Shown here one piece after another: positions 1 to 8,386 of a stretch of DNA of 36,571 nt. Made by a program: the position numbers and the translations under genes. The notes under the pieces were generated by a model that ran no database searches, was not told the origin of the DNA, and saw only the letters and a program-made list of their open reading frames with translations. Source of the DNA: an uncultured Lachnospiraceae bacterium (GTDB lineage: Bacteria; Bacillota; Clostridia; Lachnospirales; Lachnospiraceae); the NCBI GenBank assembly GCA_947628955.1, contig CANRBX010000026.1, forward strand, positions 1 through 36,571. The letters are read 5' to 3'. Numbering within the stretch: the first letter of the stretch is position 1; every line of letters starts with the position of its first letter.

Positions 1-746
1 ATCAGCGCAAAGCACTGGAAGCTGTTGATCGTCGTGATGATCAGGATATACAGCGTCGTCGGCTTGATCTGCGGCCACTTGACGCGCCAGAACACCTGAA
101 GCCTCGTGGCCCCGTCCACCTGCGCCGCCTCCACCAGCGTCTGGTCCACGTTGCCCAGCGCGGAGACGTAAAGGACGATCGGCTGCCCGACCGACGTGGT
201 CAGCAGGATCAGAATGATGCAGCCGAGCGCAAACCGTTCGTCTCCCAGCCAGTTGATGTTCTTTTCGAGCAGTCCGGTGTTTTTCCCGATGTAATTGAAT
301 ATCCCGTAATAATTGTTGAACATCCACTTCCACACGACCGTGACCGCCACGGAGCCGGTCACCACGGGAAGATAGAAAATGCACCGGAACAGTGAGCACA
401 GGGGGCCGCTCAGCTCATAGAGCACGGAGCTGACCCAGAGGGAAAAGATGCAGACCACCGGCACGGATACGATCACAATGATGACCGTATTGCGCAGCGC
501 TCCCAGAAAAATGCTGTCATGGAACAGCTCCATATAATTTCCGAACCCGATAAAGACATCGTCGCGGTTCATCGTCGAGTCAAAAAAGCTGGTCACGATA
601 CACTGGAACATCGGATAGATGACAAACCCCAGAAAGAAGATCAGACACGGAAGCATGAAGAGATAACCTGATATCGTCTCCCTGCGCACCAGCGCCCTGC
701 TCATGCTGTAGCCGGAGTTTCTGCGCACATTTCTGTTCTTCTCCAA
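1..746 (-). CDS. ABC sugar transporter permease, MalF/UgpA type (partial, 3' end outside window)
   Basis: Inner-membrane permease of a carbohydrate (CUT1) ABC importer; the C-terminus runs off the left edge. The translation has successive hydrophobic segments, the first starting around LPCLIFFLGFVIYPM, and the cytoplasmic EAA loop (EAAQVDGATRLQVFWRVKWP) that contacts the ATPase. No long ATG-started frame covers it. I chose the TTG at 746 because AGGGGG lies 8 bases upstream; an ATG at 704 is the alternative and would shorten the N-terminus by 14 residues. It follows the binding-protein gene at 1141-2403 on the same strand, separated by 394 bases holding a hairpin. Because it shares a run with nanE and nanA, sialic acid or a sialoside is the inferred substrate. 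The partner permease is presumably just outside the window. Confidence 0.85.
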   Translation of the reverse strand, partial: MEKNRNVRRNSGYSMSRALVRRETISGYLFMLPCLIFFLGFVIYPMFQCIVTSFFDSTMNRDDVFIGFGNYMELFHDSIFLGALRNTVIIVIVSVPVVCIFSLWVSSVLYELSGPLCSLFRCIFYLPVVTGSVAVTVVWKWMFNNYYGIFNYIGKNTGLLEKNINWLGDERFALGCIILILLTTSVGQPIVLYVSALGNVDQTLVEAAQVDGATRLQVFWRVKWPQIKPTTLYILIITTINSFQCFAL

Positions 747-1140
747 GAGACATTCCCCCTTTCTGACATATCTGCCGGAACCGGACCGCCGCAGGCTGCG
801 CGCCGCTTATCTGCCCCGGCTGCAGAGCCTGCACCCTGCACTGCCGGCTGCCGTTCTGCTGACTTATTCCTGCTGCGAAGCCTGCACATCGCATCGCCGA
901 CCGCCGCGCTGCTGATTCGCCCCTGCCGTGGGACCTGTGCACTGCACGGCCCGGCTGCCTCCTGTTTAAAAGCCCTTCCCGCGGTGAAGCGCAGGAAGGG
1001 CCTACGGTCCGGTCCATATTCTTTTTTCTGATGACGCCGGGGCGTCAGAATGCAAAGCCCGGAGCGCAGTCCGTACGGCACTCCTCCTGCGGCAGGCTGC
1101 AGGAATATCCGCCGCCCGCCGCAAATAATCCATGCTCTGT
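747..1140 (-). other. 394-base gap between binding-protein and permease genes
   Basis: This GC-rich stretch between the binding protein stop and the permease start has no convincing gene. Two overlapping frames reading into it are shadows and lack family features. It holds the hairpin at 972-1001 and a small TGACGCC/GGCGTCA hairpin at 1032-1047. The rest is CTGC/GCC-rich sequence of low complexity. It is likely the segment that lowers permease expression relative to the binding protein. Confidence 0.6.
968..1001 (-). terminator. Hairpin with short T run after the binding-protein gene (attenuator-like terminator)
   Basis: On the minus strand GCCCTTCC (1001-994) pairs with GGAAGGGC (979-972), with extra pairing possible inside the loop, and TTTT follows at 971-968. 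It lies about 140 bases after the binding-protein stop and before the permease. The T run is short, so partial termination or 3'-end protection of the binding-protein mRNA is more likely than full termination. Confidence 0.6.
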
Positions 1141-2403
1141 TTACTGCGCCGCCGCAGCGTTCGCCGTCTCTGAGAACTCTGCGACTGCCGTCGCGACATC
1201 TGTGCCCGTGCCGATCTGCTGCAGCATGTTCCACCATGCGGTGCGGGCTTCCGCCCAGCCCGGAACTACCTGATAGTAGTCGCCAAGGTACTGAACGAAC
1301 GTGGAGTACTCGGTCATCATATCGTCGCCCTCATAGATGTTCCCGAGATCCTTCACCGGCCAGTAGCTGGAAGCCTTCACAGCGTCCACCACCGCCGTCT
1401 CGTCATTTGCCATGTAATCGATGAACGTCTTTGCAGCCTCGATCCTCGCCTCATCGCCGTTGTCAAAAATGCCGAAACCCCAGATGCCGCCGCAGAGCTG
1501 CGGGTCGCCGCTCTCGGTCGGGAACGCCATCGGAAGGATGTCGAACTCAGCAACTTCCGCGTTGGTCTTCTCCTGGGCCACATTCCAGCAGAACGCCATC
1601 GCCAGCGTCTGGTTCACGAACAGGTTAATCTCGTCGCCGCCCACGATGGAAGCGTCGAAATTGATGCCGTCCATGCCTGCGAGAAGCTCGAGCGCCTTGA
1701 TATTTTCCTCACTGTCCGCCGTGTACTCTGTGTGCTCCGGATTCGTGAACGTGCCGCCGTAGAGGTTGTTGATCAGCGCGCGTGTGCCCTGGTCTCCGCC
1801 CTGGCCGCCGCAGAATACCGCCGCCACATTTTCCTGGCCGTTGTCATACAGAGCCTGCACGGCATTGATAAAGCCTTCTGTCGTCCAGGTGTGCGTCTCC
1901 TCGTCCAGATACTGCAGTGCGTCCGCCGCCTCAAACATATCGCGGTTCACGGCCATCGTGTGGGCCGTCATGCACAGCGGGTACTCGTAGAACACACCCT
2001 CGTTGTTCTGGCAGGCTGCCTCCACGGAATCGTAGATCGCCTCTTTCGCCTCGTCCGTCCACAGGTCGGACAGGTCAACCATCACGCCTCTCGCGCCCCA
2101 GTTCGCCACAAGGCGCTCCGGGCCCTCGAGGATCACATCCGGCGCCTCGCCGCCCTCGATCGCGGTGTTCACCTGATCGTCGCCGTTCGTGTAGTCCAGG
2201 TACTCCACCGTCACATGGATCTCCGGGTGCGCCTCCGTGAAGCCTGCAATAAGGCCGTCCACCGTCGCCGCATCGGTCCAGTTGCCTACCGGATACGTCC
2301 AGAGCGTGATATCCGTCGTCTCTTCAGCATTCGCCGTAAACGCCGCCATGGAAAGCACCATACTGCCTGCCGCCGCAAATGCCAGAATCCTGCGCAATTT
2401 CAT
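1141..2403 (-). CDS. Extracellular solute-binding protein, family 1 (probable sialic acid/sialoside ABC importer)
   Basis: A 420-residue secreted binding protein that would deliver a sugar to the permease at 1-746. Residues 1-26 form a signal peptide (basic MKLRR, hydrophobic core, ANA before EETTDITLW); no lipobox cysteine is visible, so anchoring is unclear. The mature part has the usual family 1 start (ITLWTYPVGNWTDA) and a length typical for CUT1 binding proteins. An AAAAAGGAGG site precedes the ATG and a near-consensus promoter lies at 2478-2506. It is downstream of the nanE/nanA/SGNH genes, which suggests sialic acid, 2,7-anhydro-Neu5Ac or a sialoside as ligand. The ligand is inferred from neighbours only. 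Confidence 0.88.
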   Translation of the reverse strand: MKLRRILAFAAAGSMVLSMAAFTANAEETTDITLWTYPVGNWTDAATVDGLIAGFTEAHPEIHVTVEYLDYTNGDDQVNTAIEGGEAPDVILEGPERLVANWGARGVMVDLSDLWTDEAKEAIYDSVEAACQNNEGVFYEYPLCMTAHTMAVNRDMFEAADALQYLDEETHTWTTEGFINAVQALYDNGQENVAAVFCGGQGGDQGTRALINNLYGGTFTNPEHTEYTADSEENIKALELLAGMDGINFDASIVGGDEINLFVNQTLAMAFCWNVAQEKTNAEVAEFDILPMAFPTESGDPQLCGGIWGFGIFDNGDEARIEAAKTFIDYMANDETAVVDAVKASSYWPVKDLGNIYEGDDMMTEYSTFVQYLGDYYQVVPGWAEARTAWWNMLQQIGTGTDVATAVAEFSETANAAAAQ

Positions 2404-2477
2404 AGATTATATCCTCCTTTTTCTTTAAATCCCTGCATTATTCGCAAAATGCAGATCAACTTAGCTTGGTAGAATTT

Positions 2478-2506
2478 AGTCTATCTTTATTTCGCATTTT
2501 TGTCAA
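2478..2506 (-). promoter_or_regulatory. Sigma-A-type promoter of the binding-protein gene
   Basis: On the minus strand TTGACA (2506-2501) is followed after 17 bases by TAGACT (2483-2478), about 75 bases before the start codon at 2403. The surrounding 2404-2615 gap is strongly AT-rich. This gives the transporter its own promoter besides any read-through from nanE-nanA. Confidence 0.65.
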
Positions 2507-2615
2507 TATATTTTTCCTGTCGCAATCCTTTTTAGCGAAAATTACACAAAATAATTTTTATTTTTGTCTAAAATGATCGTATAAACTCCTGAATTGCAAG
2601 GAAAAATCTGGAAAA

Positions 2616-3269
2616 TCATCCGTATATCATCTCCGGTATCTGCTGCGCAAGCACCTGCGCGAGCTGGCGGTGTCCCTCCTTCGTCAGATGCATATAATCG
2701 ACCGTGTTCGGCCCGTCCGTGATGAACTCATTCGCATCCAGATAGTAGCAGCCTGTCACCTCTGCGATCCTGCGGAATTCCTTCGCAAGCCCCTCCGACT
2801 TCTCCGCGCAGCCGCGGCCCATTGTCGCCGCAACCTCGGTGGCGGCGTACTCCCTGCCGATATTCTGCGGCGTCACGACCAGAATGTTCTCCCGTCCGTA
2901 CCTCCAGCAGTCCGTGGTGGCGGCCGCCTTTGCGATCAGGCGCCTCAGGCCCAGCGCGATGCAGGCCGCCGACGAGCCGAATCGCTCCTTCGTGTCGTTC
3001 GTCCCAAGCATGATCACAAGCAGATCGACCGGCTCATGGCTCATCAGGCACGGAGTGATATAGTCCAGGCCTGAAAGTCCCTCGTGGATCGGATCGTCAA
3101 AACAGGTCGTCCTGCCGCTCAGCCCTTCCTCGATCACAAGATAGCCGCTGCCCAGCTGCTCCTGCAGCAGACAGGTCCAGCGCTCTTCCTCATCGAAGCG
3201 GCCGTTGTCATACGCCCGGTATCCGTGCGTATTGGAATCCCCGTAACATACAATATGTTTTTTCTTCAT
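2616..3269 (-). CDS. SGNH/GDSL-family esterase (possible sialate O-acetylesterase)
   Basis: A 217-residue cytoplasmic SGNH hydrolase; no signal peptide is seen. Block I is CYGDSNTHG with the nucleophile Ser12. Block III is MLGTND (residues 87-92). Block V is DYMHLTKEGH with Asp191 and His194 as the remaining catalytic residues. The start has AAGGAGG about 6 bases upstream. It sits between nanA and the sugar-binding protein on the same strand. That position suggests it removes O-acetyl groups from sialic acid before lyase cleavage, because many host sialic acids are O-acetylated. The fold is clear; the substrate is an inference, and another deacylation is possible. Confidence 0.85.
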   Translation of the reverse strand: MKKKHIVCYGDSNTHGYRAYDNGRFDEEERWTCLLQEQLGSGYLVIEEGLSGRTTCFDDPIHEGLSGLDYITPCLMSHEPVDLLVIMLGTNDTKERFGSSAACIALGLRRLIAKAAATTDCWRYGRENILVVTPQNIGREYAATEVAATMGRGCAEKSEGLAKEFRRIAEVTGCYYLDANEFITDGPNTVDYMHLTKEGHRQLAQVLAQQIPEMIYG

Positions 3270-3369
3270 GCCTTCCTCCTTATACTGTGCTCTCCCGGCG
3301 ACGCATCAAAAATGCCGCCGCAGGGAGGCCTCTTCCTGCTGTATTTCCTGCACGCCGGCCAGGAATGCG

Positions 3370-4284
3370 TCATTCCGCCGAATCCGCGGCGGCCTTCCTG
3401 ATATCCCGGTACAGCTTCACCAGCTCCGGGTCGTCCGGCGATACCGGCAGAAACGGGAGCCTCGGCTCTCCCATCGGGCAGCCGTCCAGCGTGATGATGC
3501 TCTTGACCGCCCCGTACATGGACGCAAAGGAGCAGAGGCGGTAGATCAGCGGAGTCACGATCCCCTGCACCCGGGCCGCCTTCTCCCACTCGCCGCGCCG
3601 GATCAGCTCCTCCATCTTCAGGTACAGCTCCGGCATCGCCCCGTAGGTACCGCCGATCCCGGCGTCCGCCCCCATGATGCGGCCCGCGACATACTGCTCG
3701 TCCGGCCCGTTGAACACGATGAAATCCTCGCCTCCGGCCTGCTTGAAGCGCAGGATATCCTGCGCAGGATCGGAGGAACATTTTATTCCCGCCACGCGCT
3801 CATTCTCCAGCATGCGCCGGAACAGATCCATCGACAGGTGAAAGCCGGTCAGCTGCGGGATATTGTAGATAAAGAACGGCAGGTCCGCCGCCTCCGTGAT
3901 CGCGCTCCAGTGCCTGTACACGCTCTCCTCCCCGGGCCTGTAGTAGACGCAGGGCACCGCGGACGTCGCCGCCGCCCCGATCTTCTCCGCATGCTCCGCC
4001 AGCATGCAGGAGTGCCTCGTATCCGCGCACCCGACATGCACAATGATATTCATATCCGCTCCGACCTCGCGCACCACGGTCTCTGCCACCAGCATCCGCT
4101 CCTGCGGATCCAGGAGGAAGCCCTCCCCGGTGCTGCCGCAGACGTACATCTGCTTTACGCCCTTATCGCGGAAATATCCCGAAACTGCCTTCACAGCCTC
4201 CACGTCCACACTGCCGTCCTCTGCAAACGGCGTGTTCAGCGCGACCGTGACATTCCTGAATCTGCTCACATCATATTTTGACAT
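3370..4284 (-). CDS. nanA: N-acetylneuraminate lyase (DHDPS/NAL superfamily)
   Basis: A 304-residue class I aldolase that splits N-acetylneuraminate into ManNAc and pyruvate in the cytoplasm. It shows the family markers in order: the GSTGE carboxylate-binding loop (50-54), Tyr140 in FFIYNIP and the Schiff-base Lys168 in GIKCSS. Length is normal for the family. It lies between nanE upstream and the SGNH esterase downstream, with a ROK kinase divergently encoded, so the lyase, kinase and epimerase steps of the Nan pathway are all present within 3 kb. A related pyruvate aldolase such as dihydrodipicolinate synthase is the main alternative by sequence alone; the neighbours argue against it. Confidence 0.92.
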   Translation of the reverse strand: MSKYDVSRFRNVTVALNTPFAEDGSVDVEAVKAVSGYFRDKGVKQMYVCGSTGEGFLLDPQERMLVAETVVREVGADMNIIVHVGCADTRHSCMLAEHAEKIGAAATSAVPCVYYRPGEESVYRHWSAITEAADLPFFIYNIPQLTGFHLSMDLFRRMLENERVAGIKCSSDPAQDILRFKQAGGEDFIVFNGPDEQYVAGRIMGADAGIGGTYGAMPELYLKMEELIRRGEWEKAARVQGIVTPLIYRLCSFASMYGAVKSIITLDGCPMGEPRLPFLPVSPDDPELVKLYRDIRKAAADSAE

Positions 4285-4374
4285 TTCTTTCCTCCTTCCT
4301 CAGAAAACCCGGCGTTTTTCTGCCGGACGCGAAGACGCGGCCGCAGGGGCGGCGTCCCCTGATAATCCATCCGC

Positions 4375-5073
4375 TCACCGCGCCTCCACCGCCCGCATAA
4401 AGCGCTGCGCGATCTCAAGCGGCCTCGTGATCGCCCCGCCGACCACCACCGCAAAGGCCCCTGCGTCCAGCATCTCCACCGCCTGCGCGGGTGAATGCAC
4501 CCTGCCCTCGCCGATCACGGGAACATCGACCGCCGCAGACAGCCGCCGGACAAGCTCATAGTCCGGCCCCGGAAGCTTCGGCGAGTAGCTGGTGTAGCCG
4601 CTCATCGTGGTCCCGACAAGATCCATGCCCAGCCTCCAGGCGTTTACGCCTTCCTCATAGGTCGAGATGTCCGCCATCAGGATCGCGTCCGGGTATTTCG
4701 TCCGCACCTCCGTGATGAACTCGCTGACGCTGCGGCCGTCCCCGCGCTTCTGCTCTGTACAATCCATCGCGATCACATCCGCGCCGGCCGCCGCAAGCTC
4801 GTCCACCTCCTTCATCGTCGGCGTGATATAGCTCTCAAATCCCTCATACTTTACCTTGATCAGTCCGATCACCGGAAGCCCCGTTTCCTCCCGGATTGCA
4901 ACCACATCCCTCACGCTGCTCGTCCGGATCGCCGGCGTGCCCGCCTGCTTCGCGGCCCGCGCCATCAGGTACATGATCGACTTCTCTTCCACGTACAGCG
5001 GTTCCCCCGGCACTGCCTGACAGGATACGATCACCTTTCCCCTGATCTGTTCAAAAAAATCTTCTTTTCTCAT
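4375..5073 (-). CDS. nanE: N-acetylmannosamine-6-phosphate 2-epimerase
   Basis: A 232-residue TIM-barrel enzyme that turns ManNAc-6-P into GlcNAc-6-P, feeding amino-sugar catabolism. Visible features are the N-terminal VSCQAVPGEPL block, GLIKVKY with the lysine expected in the active site, YITPT, AMDCTEQKRGDG and the C-terminal phosphate-binding GEGRVHSP and AVVVGGAITRP loops. The open frame extends 26 codons further up, but the ATG at 5073 has AAAGGGA 7 bases upstream and begins the family's conserved region, so I use it. It is the first gene of the minus-strand nan run, with nanA 90 bases downstream and nanK divergent. Confidence 0.92.
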   Translation of the reverse strand: MRKEDFFEQIRGKVIVSCQAVPGEPLYVEEKSIMYLMARAAKQAGTPAIRTSSVRDVVAIREETGLPVIGLIKVKYEGFESYITPTMKEVDELAAAGADVIAMDCTEQKRGDGRSVSEFITEVRTKYPDAILMADISTYEEGVNAWRLGMDLVGTTMSGYTSYSPKLPGPDYELVRRLSAAVDVPVIGEGRVHSPAQAVEMLDAGAFAVVVGGAITRPLEIAQRFMRAVEAR

Positions 5074-5277
5074 AAAATTCCCTTTCTCTTTTTTGCTGCA
5101 GAAGGTTTTTTCAGTCGAATTCACTTTATCATACTCGGGGAGGAAATGCAATGACTGACTGATACGGATTTTTGAGGTGAATTTTCAAAATAATAATGGC
5201 TTTTTTCTCATTTGCATGATACAATACGTCAGCAGCGATCTGATACTTGTTTTGCAAAAAGAAAGGAGCCAGGCGAC
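5074..5277. promoter_or_regulatory. Divergent nanE/nanK control region
   Basis: About 200 AT-rich bases separate the divergent nanE and nanK genes. On the plus strand an extended -10 (TGATACAAT, -10 hexamer 5220-5225) can serve nanK; its -35 is poor, which would fit activator or repressor control. I could not fix a nanE promoter with proper spacing. AAAGGAG at 5260-5266 is the nanK ribosome site. Confidence 0.5.
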
Positions 5278-6165
5278 ATGAATATTATGACTCTTGACAT
5301 TGGCGGCACCGCCATCAAATCGGCGCTCTGCCGGAACGGACAGCTCTCATCACCGGACGAGTTCCCCACACAGGCGGAGGCGGGCGGCGCGCATGTGATC
5401 GGCAGGGCTCTTGAGATCATGCACAGATACGCGGAAAAAGCATCCTTCGACCGCATCGGCATCAGCACTGCCGGGCAGGTCGATCCGGTCCGCGGCCGCA
5501 TCATCTACGCAAATAAAAATATCCCGGGCTATACCGGGACGGAAATCAGTCAGATCATGGAACAGGAATTTGCTGTCCCGACCGCCGTCGAAAACGATGT
5601 GAACGCAGCCGCCATCGGGGAGGCGCATTTCGGCGCAGGGCGCGGCGAACGGGATTTCGCCTGCCTGACCTACGGCACCGGCGTCGGCGGGGCGCTCTTT
5701 CTGAACGGGGAGCTGTACCACGGAAGCAGCTGTTCCGCCGGGGAATTCGGCGCGCTCATCACGCATCCGGAGGACCGCCGTCCGCAGGAAGACATGTACA
5801 GCGGCTGCTACGAAAAATATGCGTCCGCCACAGCGCTCGTGCAGCGCGCGGCGAAGCTCGATCCCTCCATGGACAGCGGCCGCAGGATCTTTTCGCGGGC
5901 AGACGAGCCTGGTGTGCGGCAGCTCATAGACGACTGGATCACGGAAATCCTCATCGGGCTTGTCACGATCACGCACATGATGAACCCGTCCTGCTTTATC
6001 CTGGGCGGCGGCGTAATGGAACAGCCCTATATTCTGGAGCAGATCACGCTGCGGCTGCCGGAGCTCATCATGCCGAGCTTCCGGCACGTGCGGATCCGCA
6101 GGGCAGAGCTCGGCAACCGGGCCGGCCTTCTCGGCGCGGCCGTCTGCGCAGAGCAGATCAGATGA
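5278..6165 (+). CDS. nanK: ROK-family sugar kinase, probable N-acetylmannosamine kinase
   Basis: A 295-residue ROK kinase expected to phosphorylate ManNAc to ManNAc-6-P, the step between NanA and NanE. The N-terminus carries the phosphate-binding DIGGTAIK; further on come ISTAGQVDP, ENDVNAAAIGE with the catalytic Asp region, and GTGVGGALFLNG. The ATG at 5278 is chosen over an upstream in-frame ATG because AAAGGAG lies 9 bases before it. Unusual point: the ROK zinc motif normally reads CxCGxxGCxE, but here only SGCYEKYAS remains and the first two cysteines are missing (around EDRRPQEDMY). It is divergent from nanE. Glucokinase-type activity cannot be excluded from sequence, but the context supports ManNAc kinase. 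Confidence 0.85.
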   Translation: MNIMTLDIGGTAIKSALCRNGQLSSPDEFPTQAEAGGAHVIGRALEIMHRYAEKASFDRIGISTAGQVDPVRGRIIYANKNIPGYTGTEISQIMEQEFAVPTAVENDVNAAAIGEAHFGAGRGERDFACLTYGTGVGGALFLNGELYHGSSCSAGEFGALITHPEDRRPQEDMYSGCYEKYASATALVQRAAKLDPSMDSGRRIFSRADEPGVRQLIDDWITEILIGLVTITHMMNPSCFILGGGVMEQPYILEQITLRLPELIMPSFRHVRIRRAELGNRAGLLGAAVCAEQIR

Positions 6166-6222
6166 TGCCGTGCCAATCCCGGGAAACCTCCGGTCCCCCG
6201 GGATCGCGGGCTTTCGCCCTAT

Positions 6223-6279
6223 AGATCCGTCGGAGCGGATAATTGCCTGTAAACAGGCATTTCCCGCTCCGGCGGATCT
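6223..6279. repeat. Large nested inverted repeat in a convergent gap
   Basis: A 16-bp stem (AGATCCGTCGGAGCGG at 6223-6238 with its complement at 6264-6279, one G-U pair) encloses a second perfect hairpin, TGCCTGT-AA-ACAGGCA (6244-6259). It lies between the convergent nanK and flavodiiron protein genes. There is no T run on either side, so a bidirectional, factor-dependent terminator or an mRNA 3'-end barrier is the likely role. Confidence 0.65.
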
Positions 6280-6304
6280 GCACGGCTCATTGCTTTCGCG
6301 AACC

Positions 6305-8215
6305 TTATAATTTCTCGAAGTCTTCTGCGCCGTGTTTGCAGAGCGGGCAGACGAAATCGTCGGGAAGGGTCTCCCCCTCGTAGACATAGCCGCAGATCTT
6401 GCAGACATAGCCCTTCTTCTCGGCTGTCGGCTGCGGCTTCGGCTTGATGTGGTCAAAGTAATACTGATAAGTCACGCTCGGAACGTTCGAGAGCACCGCC
6501 GCCTCTGTCACCTCCGCGACAAACATCGTGTGCGTATCGTACTCGTGTTCCTCTACCACCCTGCCGGAGAGCACAGCGTTCGCATACTCCGGCACATAGC
6601 GCAGGCCGTTCGCCGTGCGCGCCTCGCTGCCGAAACCGGCAAATTTGTCCACATCCCTGCCGCTCTGGAAGCCAAACTGCTGAAACACCTTAAACGGCGT
6701 CTCTGTCGTCAGGATCGAGACATTGAACACGCCGGTCTTTTTGATCATGTCATGCGTATAGTTTGCCTTGTTGACCGCGATCGCGATCCGCTTCACCTCG
6801 TTTGTCACCTGCATCACGGTATTCGTGATACAGCCGTTGTCCTTGTCTCCGTCCCTCGTGGTCAGCACAAACAGCCCATAGGAAAGCTTAAACATCGCGG
6901 ACGGATCGATCTCAGCCTTCGCCTGGATCTCTTCCTGCTTCTGGACCGCCGCATCCTGCGTCTTCTCCGCCGCGCCCGGAAGCTCCCCTGCCGCCAGCGG
7001 AACCTTCTTTGCAGACTCCGGGATCGTCTCCGCCAGAGCGTCCGCCAGCCTGTCAATCTCCGGCAGCTGCTCCTTCTTCAGCGAAGAACGTATGGTGATC
7101 CTGTTCTCAAGGATCGTCATATTTCTGCACTTCTCGAACGCTCTGCGCATCAGGCCGCCGCTCGTCGGGGCCCAGGAGCCGTTCTCGATCAGCGCGATCG
7201 TGCGGTTCTGGATATTGTGCGCCACAAGGTCATAGATCAGGGATTCCATGTTCACGAAGATGCCCGCGTTGTAGGTCGTCGACGCAAACACCAGATGGCT
7301 CCACTTAAACGACGCCGCGACGATCTCCGAGGCGGGAGTCACGGAAACGTCATACATCACCGTCTTCACGCCGCGCTCGCGCAGGCGGCACGCCAGAATC
7401 TCAGCCGTGTTCTCCGTGTGCCCGTAGACAGACGCGTAGGCGATCATCACACCGTTCTCCTCCGGCGCGTAGGAACTCCAGTGCATATATTTCCCGATGA
7501 AGTCCGCGATATTTTTTCTCCAGACAAAGCCGTGCAGCGGACAGATCATGCCGATTTCCAGCGCAGAGGCCTTCTTCAGGAGGGCCTGCACCTGATCGCC
7601 GTATTTGCCGACAATGTTTGTGTAGTATCTGCGCGCCTCATCCAGGTAATCGCGCCCGAAATCCACCTCATCCGCGAACAGCGCGCCGTTCAGCGCGCCG
7701 AACGTGCCGAAAGCGTCCGCCGAGAACAGGATCTTGTCCGTCGTATCGTAGGAGACCATGACCTCCGGCCAGTGGACCATCGGAGCCATCACAAACACCA
7801 GATTGTGTTTCCCTGTGCTAAAGCTGTCGCCCTCCTTCATGACCACCGCGCGCGCGTCAATGTCAAAATCAAAATACTGCCGGATCATCGTGACGATCTT
7901 CTGGCTGCAGATGATCTTCACCTCCGGGTAACGCACGGTCAGCTCCTGGATCGCCTCGGAGTGGTCCGGCTCCATGTGGTGCACCACCAGGTAATCGAGC
8001 GGCCTGCCGCCCAGCACCTCCTTCACATTCTCAAAGAATGTGCCCTTCACAGCCTTGTCTACCGTGTCAAAGAGAACCGTCTTCTCGTCCATCAGCAGAT
8101 AGGAATTGTAGGACACGCCGCCCGGCACCGAATAGACGCCCTCGAACATCGCAAGCCTGCGGTCATTGCTCCCGACCCAGTAAAGGTCGTCCGTCACTTT
8201 TCTATAACAGTACAT
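6305..8215 (-). CDS. Flavodiiron protein fused to flavin reductase-like and rubredoxin domains
   Basis: A 636-residue cytoplasmic enzyme expected to reduce O2 to water and/or NO to N2O. Four parts are seen. (1) A metallo-beta-lactamase-type diiron domain (about 1-250) with H80-x-E82-x-D84-H85, MVHWPE, SADAFG and CPLHGF as iron ligands. (2) A flavodoxin domain (about 253-390) beginning MIAYASVYGHTENTA. (3) After an Ala/Glu/Pro-rich linker, a flavin-reductase-like domain (about 435-590). (4) A C-terminal rubredoxin (about 600-636) with CKICGYVYEG and CPLCKHG. The fusion suggests a self-contained electron chain from NAD(P)H to the diiron site. An in-frame GTG at 8221 is too close to AAGGAGGT, so the ATG at 8215 is preferred. 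Its own promoter is at 8363. Confidence 0.93.
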   Translation of the reverse strand: MYCYRKVTDDLYWVGSNDRRLAMFEGVYSVPGGVSYNSYLLMDEKTVLFDTVDKAVKGTFFENVKEVLGGRPLDYLVVHHMEPDHSEAIQELTVRYPEVKIICSQKIVTMIRQYFDFDIDARAVVMKEGDSFSTGKHNLVFVMAPMVHWPEVMVSYDTTDKILFSADAFGTFGALNGALFADEVDFGRDYLDEARRYYTNIVGKYGDQVQALLKKASALEIGMICPLHGFVWRKNIADFIGKYMHWSSYAPEENGVMIAYASVYGHTENTAEILACRLRERGVKTVMYDVSVTPASEIVAASFKWSHLVFASTTYNAGIFVNMESLIYDLVAHNIQNRTIALIENGSWAPTSGGLMRRAFEKCRNMTILENRITIRSSLKKEQLPEIDRLADALAETIPESAKKVPLAAGELPGAAEKTQDAAVQKQEEIQAKAEIDPSAMFKLSYGLFVLTTRDGDKDNGCITNTVMQVTNEVKRIAIAVNKANYTHDMIKKTGVFNVSILTTETPFKVFQQFGFQSGRDVDKFAGFGSEARTANGLRYVPEYANAVLSGRVVEEHEYDTHTMFVAEVTEAAVLSNVPSVTYQYYFDHIKPKPQPTAEKKGYVCKICGYVYEGETLPDDFVCPLCKHGAEDFEKL

Positions 8216-8362
8216 GTTCACATACCTCCTTTTCCGGCCGCCCTCTCATATTCTGCGGCGGCCGCATTTCTCCGGATCAACGGCACCGCTGCCGCGGGCA
8301 CGGCCGTTTGCCACAGGCAGCGCCGCGCCGGCTGACACACCCGCCATCGTTTCACGATAAAT

Positions 8363-8386
8363 AGTATACCAAGTTTTTCCAAAAAC
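8363..8386 (-). promoter_or_regulatory. Extended -10 promoter with overlapping palindrome for the flavodiiron gene
   Basis: On the minus strand TGGTATACT gives an extended -10 (hexamer 8368-8363) about 150 bases before the ATG. Just upstream, at 8373-8386, a 6-bp inverted repeat (GTTTTT and AAAAAC around two bases) covers the place where a -35 would be. That arrangement suggests regulator control, perhaps redox-responsive; the regulator is unknown. Confidence 0.5.

Noticed and set aside
580..1237. Two minus-strand frames between the binding protein and permease
   Set aside because: They overlap the two real genes in other frames, are rich in Arg, Ala and Gly, and show no motifs; the true permease frame starts at the TTG at 746.
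6332..8335. 667-codon open frame on the plus strand
   Set aside because: It is antisense to the flavodiiron protein, whose four domains are unmistakable; the antisense product is Arg/Leu/His-rich without motifs.
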